Origin: Cryptomeria japonica
Taxonomy: Eukaryota; Streptophyta; Pinopsida; Cupressales; Cupressaceae
Assembly (NCBI RefSeq): GCF_030272615.1
Contig: NC_081411.1
Coordinates: 44,839,517 to 44,903,516 of the forward strand
Reading direction: 5' to 3'
Length of the DNA stretch: 64,000 nt
Shown: in pieces, positions 45,561-56,435 of the stretch
Layout of the letters: each line of letters opens with the position of its first letter
How positions within the stretch are numbered: position 1 is the stretch's first letter
Position numbers and translations under genes: made by a program
The notes under the pieces: model-generated
Seen by the model: only the letters and a program-made list of their open reading frames with translations
The model's database searches: none
Told to the model about the DNA's origin: nothing

Positions 45561-48500
45561 ATGAAGCCTATTTTACCCAAATTGGTGAGCTCGTCTTCCC
45601 TTGTAAGCTCTTTACTGGAAGTGGGAGACACAACCTTGGTTCAACTAGATTTAGAGGTCTTTTTGGAAAGAATTAAAAATTCAACCGTAGACATGATGAA
45701 AGATGTGGCTCAAAGCGGTTTATTGGAAGCCACTGCTTTCCCCACTGCTACTCCTTGTCTAGAATTAGTCTTAGATTGTATGAATCATTATGACAAGGGC
45801 AATAGGTGCACAAGGAGAAATGATGGTGAAGTTTTGTTGTCTATTGACAGACAAACGCTAATGGCAGCTATGGGTATCCGACACTAGGAACCCTATGAAG
45901 ATTGGACCATTGTTAAATCATACGGGATCTTCTATGAGAAGAAGTAGTATTATAGAATAGTGATTGCCCGAAATTGGATAATAAAATTCCAAAAGGGAGG
46001 CTCGAGGGTACCGAGACCCTTAACTCATGAACAGTTAATCCTAGTAATCTGAGATGTGGTCATACTACTGAGCAGGGTAAAAGGTAATTCTCATTCTTTT
46101 TACTGGGAGATTGGATGTATTTCTTCATCCAGGTTACTTTGGATAAAAATCGGCTTATTGATTGGGGAACTTTTATCTCAGAAAGATTACATGAGGGTCT
46201 GAGTAACTATCTTGGAATGTCCAATTTTTATATGTCATCCTATCTGCTATACATGCTTGCTTGTGTCAGAGAATGGTCTAGGTTGTCACATGTAAAATGG
46301 GTTCAAGGTATGAGAATTTATGAGTATCATCCTAGTTTAACCTTGAAAGGGAATGTTGATGATTACCTCCATTGGAATGATGTTTTCGCTGAAAGGCTAA
46401 CCTTCGAGTTACACAAAAATTTGCATAGAAGAATATCCGTAGAAGCGGTTGAACTCATCAATGAATATGGCAGTTGCTTCATATAGTTCAGCCATTTCAC
46501 TTATTTAAGAGTTAGAGGATTTAAGGGTGAGCCCTTTAGGCTTCCTAGGTATGTCTCAGACTCTTGCATATTGATTGAGGTATCTAGACAGCTTGATTAT
46601 GTGGCCAAAGATTATGGTGAGGACTCCAACACAAGCGAGATTTTTTTCATTGATTTAGGACATTATAGCTACAGATCAGTTTCTGATGCATTGAACCTTG
46701 AACATGAATTTAAAAAGTTTCATTTGAAGTCCTTTGTAAAGAGGGATAACTTTGACAGTAGGGGTTTCATTCCTCGGTATGTAAAGAAAGCGGTGTCTGA
46801 TCAACATGTCTCTCAGTTGGAAGATTATTGGGAGGGCTGTCAAGATGAATTTGAAGTACGGAGAAGGAGTTGGTCAAGACTAACTTTGAAGAAAATTCAT
46901 GATATGAAGTTACCCATGGATACTTCAGGTGTCACCAGTGATGATGAGGATACCCTTGACTCTGAGTTTATGAGATGGGTTCATAATGAACCTCTTCTGG
47001 AAGTAGATTGGAACAAGAAGATGAGTGACAATGTTTAGACGTGCACTTTTGGTGTAATCTGGAGGACAAAAAATTGGTTGAGGGGTCATCATTCTCACCT
47101 AGCGTGAACCACCAGCCCAAGAAGTAAAAGTGGGAAGAGGAATACTATGAATATAATTTTTGCTGTGACTAACATTCTTGTTTCTGATGCAGGGAAAGTA
47201 CAGGGAAGGATTAAGGAGGAGAAACCTAGCATCGGGGTCGAATTTCCTGTTGCTGGTCGGGTAACCAGATGAAGATCAAGAAGGGTTTCAAACCGCTAGC
47301 TTCTCACCTCATTCTCGATTTGGATCCAGAAGAAACACCGAGCAAAATGACATCCCCTATTTTAGAAGCAGACAAGCTTTCAATTGACATTGATACTATT
47401 TTTCAAGATTCAGGAACACTTGAGATTCAGTCTCATGCAGGTCATACCACTCCCCTGTCCTCAGCAGGGTTTTCATCCATGTCCTCAAAAGAGTTAACCC
47501 TAGCACCAAAATGGCTAAATGACTCCATCTTGAGAAAAAGGAAAGTAGTTCCGATTTTAGTATCAATGGAGGACGCTGTAAGCAAATGCCTGGGAAGGTC
47601 TGTGAAGCCTAAAAAGTAAAAAACAGAGTCAATGATTGACTTTGATAAAAATATGAAGCACTGGACTATAGATATCGCTAGACCCGGGCCTAACAAAGAT
47701 GCTACTATGGCCTTAGAAGTGGATTATGCTGTGGAACAGATAGATTTGAGAGTCAGAACCAGAGCTATGGATGTTAAACACCTGGAGACTTCTACCAAAT
47801 GAATCATCTCGCGTACCTGGAAGGATGAAAGGGACAAGGATATGTTGAAATAGAGTTTGACACAAATGGCTCAATATATCCATGCCTTGCAAAACAGCCT
47901 GTTTCCATTATCACAACATTCAGGACCTGTTAGTCCAAAGTCACCTAGCAATCAGAAATTCCTGGATGAAGTTCAATGGAACAGGATGATCGCCGAAGTT
48001 TTCTCAGAATGGCTGACCACAATGATGTGCCAGGAAACCAATTACATAACCGACTTGGTTCAGATTTTTAAGGATGCCAATGAGGTCACCAAAACCTTAT
48101 ATACTGACTTGGTCTCATGGCAGAAAGAAAAGTCTAAATGGACTATGATTTCGAAGCAGATGTAGGATATCCAACGTTATGGGCTAATGAATTTTCTTAC
48201 TGAAAACCAAGTGTCAAGCCTGAATAAAGATGTCATTTTCATTTGCAAAGAAAGTTTTGAATGACGCAATCAGATTATTGAGCAGGGTTATAATGAATTA
48301 GCCAGCCTACACAGTGAATTAACAGCCCTGAGGACAACCATGTAGAAGGACTTGTGGTGTGTGGATGTTCAATTACTTAAGGAAGGAAGTGAAACTCTAG
48401 AGGACACCATGGAAATAATTAATCAATTCAACAGTCACATCAGGCATGTTAAGATGGAGAAAACCCTATCTATGGAAGATTTCACATGGATATCTAAGGT

Positions 48501-48738
48501 GGAATCAATGCTCATTGTGTGCCTTGATCATCTGGATTCTCACAGGGATAAAGTGCAAATGGTAAAGAGGAAGAAGGAGCTTTAGAAGTAGAGGGTTATT
48601 CATATCAGTTTGCCACACGTAACGGTAATCCAGGAGTTTTCAAAAGTACCTCGAGAGTGGAGCACAACCAAGGTGGTGATGGTGTCTATCCAAGACACTA
48701 ATCCGAGCAATAACACCGAAAAAGAGCAGTCTGCATGA
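45561..48738 (+). pseudogene. Long unknown ORF inside the G2 LTR
   Basis: ATG 45561 (also present in the 3' LTR at 56399) opens MKPILPKLVSSSSLVSSLLE. Three consecutive frames carry the reading. Part A, 45561 to about 46110, contains LSIDRQTLMAAMGI. Part B, 46115-47038, contains LIDWGTFISERLHEGLSNYL, FYMSSYLLYMLACVREW and RSVSDALNLEHEFKKF. Part C, 47269-48738, contains DLDPEETPSKM, PKWLNDSILRKRKVV and a long, Gln/Glu/Leu-rich, probably coiled-coil end. Almost all internal stops are TAG or TGA. Frame changes near 46110 and 47040-47269 could be indels or small introns (TTTCTGATGCAG near 47193 resembles an acceptor). I do not recognise the family. It is not gag or pol, which follow after the primer site. 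Confidence 0.6.
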
Positions 48739-49454
48739 CTAGCATTGCTGGCAGTTGTTTGCCAGCAAGTCTAGTTTATTTTTTTTTAAATTTAGTTATT
48801 GTAGCTAGGGTTGATTTCCATCAACTCTTATGAGTTAATTTTACTTTGGTTAAAAACTATTGGGTCTGGTGACCTATAAGTATCTAGTGTATTGACTTTG
48901 TCAAGGTTTGCTAAGTTTTTGAAAAGACTAGCTTTAAGACTAGTTAAATACATTTTGTGTATGAAGAAAGTGGAGGAACACCTGTGAATGTGAATCTTTT
49001 TAACAACTATTTTCAATTTCAAATCTATGTGTTTGATTTCAAAGTTGATTTCTATGCAAGTCTATTTTGAGGAAAGGGCTGTTATACTTTTTATATATGC
49101 AGAAGGTTATTGGCTAGATTCATTTTAGAAGCCTTTTCATTTTGTTTTAGTGATCATATGAAGTTTGTCAGCTTTATATATAAAATTATATATGGATTAG
49201 TACCTACATTCATTTTGTATTGACTGGTGTATGCAACTGCCTTTAAGTGCTTTTTGGTGAAAAGCATTCCATTGATTGTATGTAATTTGGAGCCGAATGA
49301 ACATTAACTAGAGGGAGTTGTACCTAAATTCAGAGGTTAATCAATTAAATGGTTTTCCAACTGTTTGGTAGGAGAAATTGTTTGTTTTTCTGTGTTTCAC
49401 ACTGAGGTTATTTAATTACATAACGAAAGACAAATCTGTATACGAACAAATTTT

Positions 49455-49472
49455 TGGCGACTCTGCTGGGGA
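49455..49472 (+). other. G2 primer binding site, tRNA-Arg type
   Basis: TGGCGACTCTGCTGGGGA, the primer site usual in Ogre/Tat elements, lies six bases after the LTR. Confidence 0.9.
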
Positions 49473-49534
49473 ACGAAGAGAAAAATTGAATTGCAAAACC
49501 AGATCATCTTTATAGTATACTCCATTTTATATAA

Positions 49535-51460
49535 ATGGTTTTTCCTCTTGAAGGGTTCTTGCCTTTCTTGCAACCAAATTTAAACTGGGTACAAGAGGAA
49601 CAAAGTAACATTACCTCAAATTTGGATACTCTAGCCTAGAGGCCTAGAGGAAGTTGGGCAGAATATGATAGAATCAGTGCTCTTCTTAGTGAAATTGAAA
49701 GACAATCGGATCAGCCTGAGTTACCCATTGAAAGAATAGTGGTTCCTAGGGTCTTCTTTATTCACATCCCTGATAATCAATTCCAAATTCCTAGACGTTT
49801 GTTGCTTTGATTGTTCCACACTAGACTCCAGACCATATACAGATCCTTGAGGAGAGGGGGGCTTTCTGATCCTATCTTTAAAGAATTACAAAATCTAGGT
49901 TCCCAATCCAATTTCTCACCCCAATGAAGGGTAAGAAGTAGACCTCCATCTCCTTTGCCATTAGCACCTACTTCTCCCATTTGTCAAGCTTTGGTCTTGC
50001 ATGGCGTTCCCATCCCCATTTCATTCAACCCTACTTCCCTTAATATTATACTTCCAATGGAAGCCAATAACCCTTGGGGGGCGACTGTAGGCCCATTGAA
50101 CCTATGCTTGAACCTTAACCCTTTGCCTAAGGCTGCTAGAGATCATCTGCCTAAGTTTAGCGGGGATGGGATGGTCATTGTAGATGAACATTTGAATGCT
50201 TTTAGTGTAGCCTATGGAGTAATAGTGGTTCAACATGAGGATGTGGCTATTAGGTTGTTTATCCAAATATTGACAGGAGTGGCAGCGGACTAGTTTTATC
50301 ATTTGCCAAATAGTGTGATAACTACCTCGCAAGATTTTAAGACAAGATTCGAAGCTAGATTCAAGGTAGTTGAAGATGAACACTCACTTCTAGCTCAGTT
50401 GTCTTAGTTGAAAAAGGAACTTCCTGAATCCATGAGAGATTTCATGGCCAGATTTGATAAGATTCTACACAAGATTCTGGTCAACCAAAAACCCTCAAAT
50501 GACAATCTCAAATGTTTCTTTATTAACTCAATACCCTCTGAAATAAGTTTCTTGATTCGTAGGCAAAGGGTTGTAGATTTGAGTGCTGCTAAAACCCTTG
50601 CAATTGAACTAGAAGATGATTTGTTCACTGCAGGCAAATGGAAACATGAAGTGCAACATCCAATGCACAGCCTGTTTCTTCTTCAGATCCCATCATTCAA
50701 CGATTAATGAATGATGTAATTGCCTTGAAGAGATGGACCCCTAAAGCAAATACTTCCTATTCCCAGCCATATCAAGACCTTCCTAGGAGATATCCTAACC
50801 AATAGGTAGCGGGTGGAGGAAGACAATTACAATTACCCCTTGTCCAACAAAGACTTTCTATTGAGGCAACACCACTCAAAACAAATTCTTGTGTGTTCCA
50901 TTTAACTGATGAACATGATGGATTTTCATGCCTGGAAATGGTTCATTTTTCTCAAATGATTAGTAAAGGAGAAATAGTCTTAGAAGTGAATGAAGTAAGC
51001 TCTCAAACTATGCCTGGCAACTCTGAAATTCATTATATGGCATATGTCTCCGACTCAGAGAGGGGAGGAAACATGTTGGTATCTTTAGAGGATTCTTCAT
51101 ATGCAATTCTTACAAGAACTCAATAGAATTTGAAATCTCAAGATGTTTCAACATGCATACACAGTTCAGAGAAGGGAAAAAAAATCTTAACCCGTCATGG
51201 AGGTATGTCAAAAGTGGTTGCAAATGTTGCTCCTTTAAGTTCTCATTCCTTTACTAACCCTTTTGATATCATTGAGTTTTGTAAAACATCTCATGTTTAG
51301 ATTTCTCCAGTTGATTATTTGAAGTTGAACCCATGGGAATTTGATAGATTAGTTGAATTTGTTAAAGGGGATGATGCCTATGCCTTAGCTAGCGAAGCCC
51401 AGACACCCGTGAATATTGTTCCACCAACACATGTTGATGTCAGTCCTGCTCAAGTAACCC
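49535..51460 (+). pseudogene. G2 gag and gag-protease linker
   Basis: ATG 49535 opens MVFPLEGFLPFLQPNLNW. The frame reads through stops at about 49638, 49809 and 49925 into PKAARDHLPKFSGDGMVIVD and FYHLPNSVITTSQDFKTRF, the gag core (the TAG before FYHLP takes the place of the usual Trp). LKKELPESMRDFMARFDKIL and LIRRQRVVDLSAAKTLAIEL complete it. A frameshift near 50670 leads to a second frame (IIQRLMNDVIALKRW, then FDIIEFCKTSHV and VDYLKLNPWEFDRL), which is the linker before the protease. It ends in the inversion breakpoint near 51430-51470. Confidence 0.82.
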
Positions 51461-51464
51461 TTAG

Positions 51465-52672
51465 GGGCTTCTTTATCCCCTTGCTTGACATACCCATCTT
51501 TCCTGTCAAAGAGATGTTCAAGAGAAACTAAAACTTTTGGAATTTTATTTCCCTTCAATTGCAACACCCCATCATGTGCTTCTTCTTACGTATCAGGAGA
51601 AAACTCCTTACAACTCTCCACCAAACCTTCATAAAACAAGGAGGTGAAAATGTCAGCACATTGCAGAAAGCTCTAAATCTGCTTATCATTTTCAAACACC
51701 TGTCAGGATTCATAATTATCATGCACACTAGGTCTATAAACCAGTTCAACCCTATACGTATGAGTTGTGAAATCTAGGTGTGGAACTAGTAAGGCTCCAG
51801 ATACTGCCAAAGAATCTGCCTCTGAATTAAGTTCTTGAGGAATGACTTCAATTGAAAAAGAATCAAAGGCCTTAATCTCATCCCAAACATGATTTATATA
51901 GTGTCTTAATCTCTCATTTTTGATAGCAAATAAGCCCCTCACCTACTTCACAATAAGTTCTACATCACCTTTCACCCTCAACATCTTAACTTGTAACCTC
52001 TTTGCTTCATCCAGACCTAATAGTAAGGCCTCATACTCGGTCATATTATTTGTGTTTTGGAAATCCAGCTTAAAGGAATAAGGAATAATCTCTCCGCGAG
52101 GGGACACCAAAACGACCCCAGCACCTGATTCTGAAGATGAACAACTCCCATCAAATTCCATGGACCAAAGTTCATTTGACCTACCTGAGCCTATTAAAAT
52201 ATTCTCATCTTGAGGGTCAGTCATTATCATGTAATTGCCAAAGCCACAATCTTGATACAAAATTTGAGCTTTCGGATCATCAGAGGGAAAAACTGTGTAT
52301 TTAGCCTTCATTTTAGGGTGCAAAAGGACTCTCTATTTTCCAACTAAGATTGTTACTTGAGACCAGTCCATCTTAATCTCCCTTCCCATGTCTTTATAAA
52401 ATGTGCGACTCAACAACATACTATAGCTAGCAGGGATATTAGCCACTAGGATTGTCAACTTAATTCTCTTGGCAGGATGTGCAACTAAGGCGACTTGCGC
52501 ATCTTTAATTTGTCCTAATAAAGGAACCTGCTTGGAGTCCATGGAATAACACTTGCCAAAGGTCTTTGTTAGGGTCAAATCTAAAGCTTTTGCTACAACC
52601 AAAGGCATGATGTTATCGGACGCTCCTGAGTCAATTATGCAATTACTCAACTTGTGCCCATTAATATGAGCA
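51465..52672 (-). pseudogene. Inverted G2 protease and additional RNase H (aRNH)
   Basis: This block is on the strand opposite to the rest of G2. From 52672 down: FAHINGHKLSNCIIDSGASD is the protease with its D-S-G-A core, and the frame continues to 52333. After one TAG it reads LHPKMKAKYTVFPSDDPKAQ and then an RNase H of the archaeal-like type: WSMEFDGSCS, MTEYEALLLGL, GDVELIV and SEADSLA supply D, E, D and D. It ends in LQLKGNKIPKVLVSLEHLFD near 51560-51490. Stops at 52333 and 51943 are TAG and the one at 51703 is TGA. Domain order before inversion would be gag, protease, aRNH, reverse transcriptase. Confidence 0.85.
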
Positions 52673-52673
52673 A

Positions 52674-54331
52674 ATTAATATTGGTACTGATGAGGATCCT
52701 AAATTGGTTAATTTGGGAAAATGTTGTTCAGAAGTGGAAAGAAAGAAGTTCATTGATTTACTGGTAGAGTTTAAAGATGTATTTGCATGGAGCTATGATG
52801 ATTTGAAGAACTTTAGGGATGGTAAGTTTTAGCATCAAATTCCTTTAAAACTAGGTGTTAGTCCATTCTGACAGAAGTTAAGAAACTTTAATCCCAAGGT
52901 AGTAGAAGCAATTTTTCATGAGGTTGACAAAATGTTGAAGGCTTGAATTATCTATCCTATATAACATTCTACTTGGGTTGCAAACATAGTTCCTATCCAG
53001 AAGAAGAATGGCGAGATACGAATCTGTGTTGTTTTCAGAAATTTAAATCAAGCAAGTTTGAAAGATAATTATCCTCTGCCTACGATGGATCATATTTTAC
53101 AAACTGTTTCCAGGTTAGAAATGATGTCTATGTTGGACGGTTTTTTTGGATATAATCAGATTAGTGTTGCTGACCAGGATCAACACAAGACAACCTTTAT
53201 AGCTCCCTGGGGCACCTTCGCTTATAACAGGATGCATTTTGGGCTGATTAATGCGGGAGCTACTTTTCAAAGAGTGATGGACCTTTCCTTTGGAATCTTG
53301 AAGGATAAGATTATTGTGGTGTATTTGGATGATTTAATAGTACTCTCCAGAAAAAGGAAACATCATGTGCGGGACCTGAGGAAAGTTTTAATGAGATGCA
53401 GAGAGCATGGCGTATCTTTAAATCCTAAAAAGTCTATTTTTGGTGTCACAGAGGGAAAAATTTTGGGCACATTGTCTCACAGGAAGGAGTGAAAGTTTAT
53501 CCTCAGAGAGTAAAGATGATACAACAGCTTGGCCTTCCCTCAAGTAGAAATGGAGTGAGGTCTTTCTCTGGACAGGTGAACTTCTTGAGACGCTTTATTC
53601 TTGACTTTGCTGAGACTACCAAGTACATTGTGAATATGATGAGTGAGAAGGTAGATTTTAAGTGGAATGAAGCTGGCAGAAAAGCTTTCAAAGAGATTAA
53701 AAAGGAAATTGCACATGCACCCACCCTGGTAAATCCAAACTTTAATAAAGATTTTATTATTTATTGTTATGCATCAAACCATACTATGTCCGGGATTTTG
53801 GTACAAAAAGGCAAAGATAATGAGGAAGTGCCAATCTCATTTATGAGTGTTCCCCTAAAGAAGCATGAGCTGAAATACTCACAGATAGAGAAGCACACTT
53901 ATGCAATGGTTAAGGCCGTTAAGCAGTTCAGGTATTATATACTTCACTCAGATGAAATTGTCTTTGTTCCTAATACTTCAGTGAAGGTTGTGTTAACTCA
54001 ACAAGAGGTTGGCATCAACAATAGAGCGTCTTGGGTTTCCAAGATACAAGAATTCAATTTAGATATCAAGCCCACTAAAGTAGTCAGAGGACAAGGCCTC
54101 TGTAGATTGATGGCCGAGAATGAGTTCAAAGAGGACAACAATTTACCTGTAACTCTGTTCATCGATCATCAAGATTCATGGTTCACTAATGTGGCGTATT
54201 ATCTTACATATGGGGATTGTCTAGATTGTCTTTCTCCTAGAGAGAAAAGGAATTTGAGTTTGAAAGCTGCGAAGTATGTTCTCTCAAATAACATATTGTA
54301 TAAAAAGGGCTTGGATGGCACTTTTCTCTAA
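52674..54331 (+). pseudogene. G2 reverse transcriptase and RNase H
   Basis: The frame starts INIGTDEDPKLVNLGKCCSE and has four or more stops before 53058. Then comes the palm: LDGFFGYNQISVADQDQHKT, RMHFGLINAGATFQR and VVYLDDLIVLS with the catalytic YLDD. A one-base loss near 53468 shifts the frame at LGHIVSQEG. The RNase H from about 53745 reads FIIYCYASNHTMSGIL, so the first acidic residue (usually in a TDAS motif) is replaced. Loss of activity in this domain is known for Tat elements, which rely on the additional RNase H. It ends near 54331. Confidence 0.9.
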
Positions 54332-55440
54332 TGTATGGATAAGCTGCATGAAGAAGCTCCGTTAAAAGCTTTCCATAATGAAGCATGAGGTGGTCATTTT
54401 TCTTCTACGGTTACTGCATACAAAATCCTGTGAAATTGTTACTATTGGCCAGGTATGTTTCAGGATGCATACTCTTGGGTGGCGAGGTGTGAGAAATGCA
54501 AGCTTTTTACTGGTAAACCCCAATTGGTTGCCTTGCCTTTAAGGCCTGTGGTGATTGAAGAACCATTTAAGCAGTGGGGGCTCAATTTTATTGGTCCTTT
54601 GAATCCTAGTTCTAGTGTGGGGCACACCCACATATTAACGACGATGAATTATTTCACCAAATGGGTGGAGGCTATCCCTATAAGAAAAACTACCTCAGAA
54701 ATTGTGTGTACATTTCTTAAGGAGAATATTCTTGTCAGGTTTCGAGTTCCTCAGAAAATAGTCATAGATAATGCATCAAATTTCTCTTCGTTAGAATTGA
54801 GCTTTTTTTGCTATGACCATGGAATTGCCTTGGCACACGCTTCTGATTATTATCCACAAGGTAACAGTCAAGTGGAATCAAGTAACAAGAAGTTGATTAA
54901 TATTATGAAAAAGTTAGTCAGAGAAAATTTCAAGGATTGGCATAAGAAGTTACATGAAGCACTATGGGCAGATCGAACTTCACCAAAGCGGGCCATAGGG
55001 ATGTCACCATTTGAGCTGGTTTATGGAATTGGCGTGCAAGTCTCTCTTCCTTTATAATTAGCTACTTCTAAACTGCCGATGGTGATAGAAGATGCATTTT
55101 TTCAGAGTTCTCTCGAAAAGCGGGTCATGTATCTAACCAAAATTGAAGAAGAGGGAGAAAAGTTGGTTGATAGGATCACAGAGCATTAGATGAAGGTTAA
55201 AAATATTTTTGATTAGAAGACAAGGCCTAGGAGGTTCATGAAAGGAGACCTAGTGTTATTATGGGATAAAAGAAGACAACCGAAAGGTGCTCATGGCAAA
55301 TTTGAGTCACTGTGGAAAGGAGCTTATGTGATCTACGAGGAAAAGGAGCCCAATATTTTAAAATTGCTTATCAAGATGGTTTTGAGATTCCCCTGTACTA
55401 AAATGGGTAGGATTTATAATTGTATCAATTATAAATAGGC
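54332..55440 (+). pseudogene. G2 integrase
   Basis: The zinc-binding start is HNEAxGGHFSS with CEKCKLF. The core has QWGLNFIGPLNPSSS (Asn where catalytic Asp is expected, a single G to A change), VIDNASNFSS (second Asp kept) and GNSQVESSNKKL (Glu kept). SPFELVYGIG and the late GDLVLLWDKRRQPKGAHGKF complete the C-terminal domain. Stops near 54334, 54388, 55057, 55189 and 55216 break it. It would join the DNA copy to the chromosome. Confidence 0.88.
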
Positions 55441-55594
55441 ATCCCCTATTGACTTGTACATATTTATTTTGTTGTGCTAGTTTAGGTATGTTCATTTTGT
55501 TATGGGTAGATCCTTAGTCAGTTATGCTGCGAACCAGAGATCCTGTGATTCATTGCTTGGTATCTTATGACACCCAGTCCCCATGTAGAGCCAC

Positions 55595-56435
55595 TGTTGG
55601 GCCCATATACAAATTTCCATTCTATATGCACCCCTATTTGTAGTCATGATGGTCTAGTTCATTGGTCGAAGGCTTGTTCAAATTTTTCTCTTTTCTTTCG
55701 GTCCTTGTTAGTTTTCATTGCATTGAACTTGAACTTGAACCTTTTTGGTTCAAGGTTCAAAGTTCAATGAGCGTTGTTTTGAGTGTCCTTTCCTCCCATG
55801 CAACTTTAAGCTTTGCTAGTATTACCAGCATTTTGCATTCTTTGAACCTTGAACTTGAACCATTTTGGTTCAAGGTTCAAGTTCAACATTCATCGTGTTA
55901 ATGTTTTTTTTGTGGTGCTCGTGCAAGGTTCTGAGTTATATGTTTGGGTTCTTTGGAAGGTGTGTGACTTGCCACATGGTGATGGTGCAGGTTTTCAGAA
56001 CTTGATTGACGACCACCAAAGGAAAGAATATTCTTTTTCCAGTGATTTGAAATCTGCCATTTATGGCAAGAATGTGTGAAAATCGGCAATGTCAGAAGAG
56101 AAGTGACTTAACGGTTAAGGCGAACCATAGCATAATCATTTCAAGGTAACTTCACATGAACAAGGAGTAATCAGGACAGTTTTAGTAATGATGGGTAAGA
56201 TTTTATCTGCTTTAAAATTGAGTGTTTTTCTCATCAGAAGTATTATTTTTTGTGAGAAGGTTTTGGGGAAGGAGTTTTCAAAGCGAGAAAATTACTGTAG
56301 TTTGTTTTTAAAGATCTGGGTGTTCTTTAGCTGCTTGTTTTATGTTCAATTTCCTTCTTCACCTGGAGTTAATTTGGGAAAAAACCACAAACCAGAAGAT
56401 GAGGCCTGTTTTACCCAAATTAGTGAGCTCGTCTT
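55595..56435 (+). repeat. G2 3' LTR, first 841 bases
   Basis: Starts TGTTGGGCCCATATACAAAT and follows the 5' LTR, including the two hairpins and the first codons of the LTR ORF (ATG at 56399). It stops at GTCTT, where G3 begins. The region just before it (about 55440-55594) has no good purine tract. Confidence 0.88.

Larger units (their letters stand above)
44685..49448 (+). repeat. G2 5' LTR, about 4.76 kb
   Basis: Begins TGTTGGGTCCATATACAAAT, as does the 3' LTR at 55595 (TGTTGGGCCC). It ends at ACGAACA just before the primer site. Only the first 841 bases of the partner are in the window, and they match 44685-45600 collinearly, apart from a block near 45395-45460 that the 3' copy lacks. 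The LTR contains two hairpins and a long broken ORF, and its last 700 bases (48739-49448) are noncoding. Confidence 0.85.
44685..56435 (+). mobile_element. Ty3/gypsy element G2, Ogre/Tat-like, interrupted by G3
   Basis: A 4.8 kb 5' LTR (44685-49448) is followed by the primer site TGGCGACTCTGCTGGGGA, gag, an inverted protease plus extra RNase H block, reverse transcriptase, RNase H, integrase and the first 841 bases of the 3' LTR. There gypsy G3 is inserted, and the rest of the LTR lies outside the window. The tRNA-Arg type primer site, the very large LTR, the two RNase H domains and the protein sequences all point to the Tat/Ogre group (family knowledge). There are many stops and frameshifts, so it is inactive. 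Confidence 0.92.

Noticed and set aside
46085..46133. A possible 49-base intron (GTAATTCT to CATCCAG) in the LTR ORF at a frame change.
   Set aside because: Too short for a plant intron, and removal does not restore the frame. A frameshift is the simpler reading.
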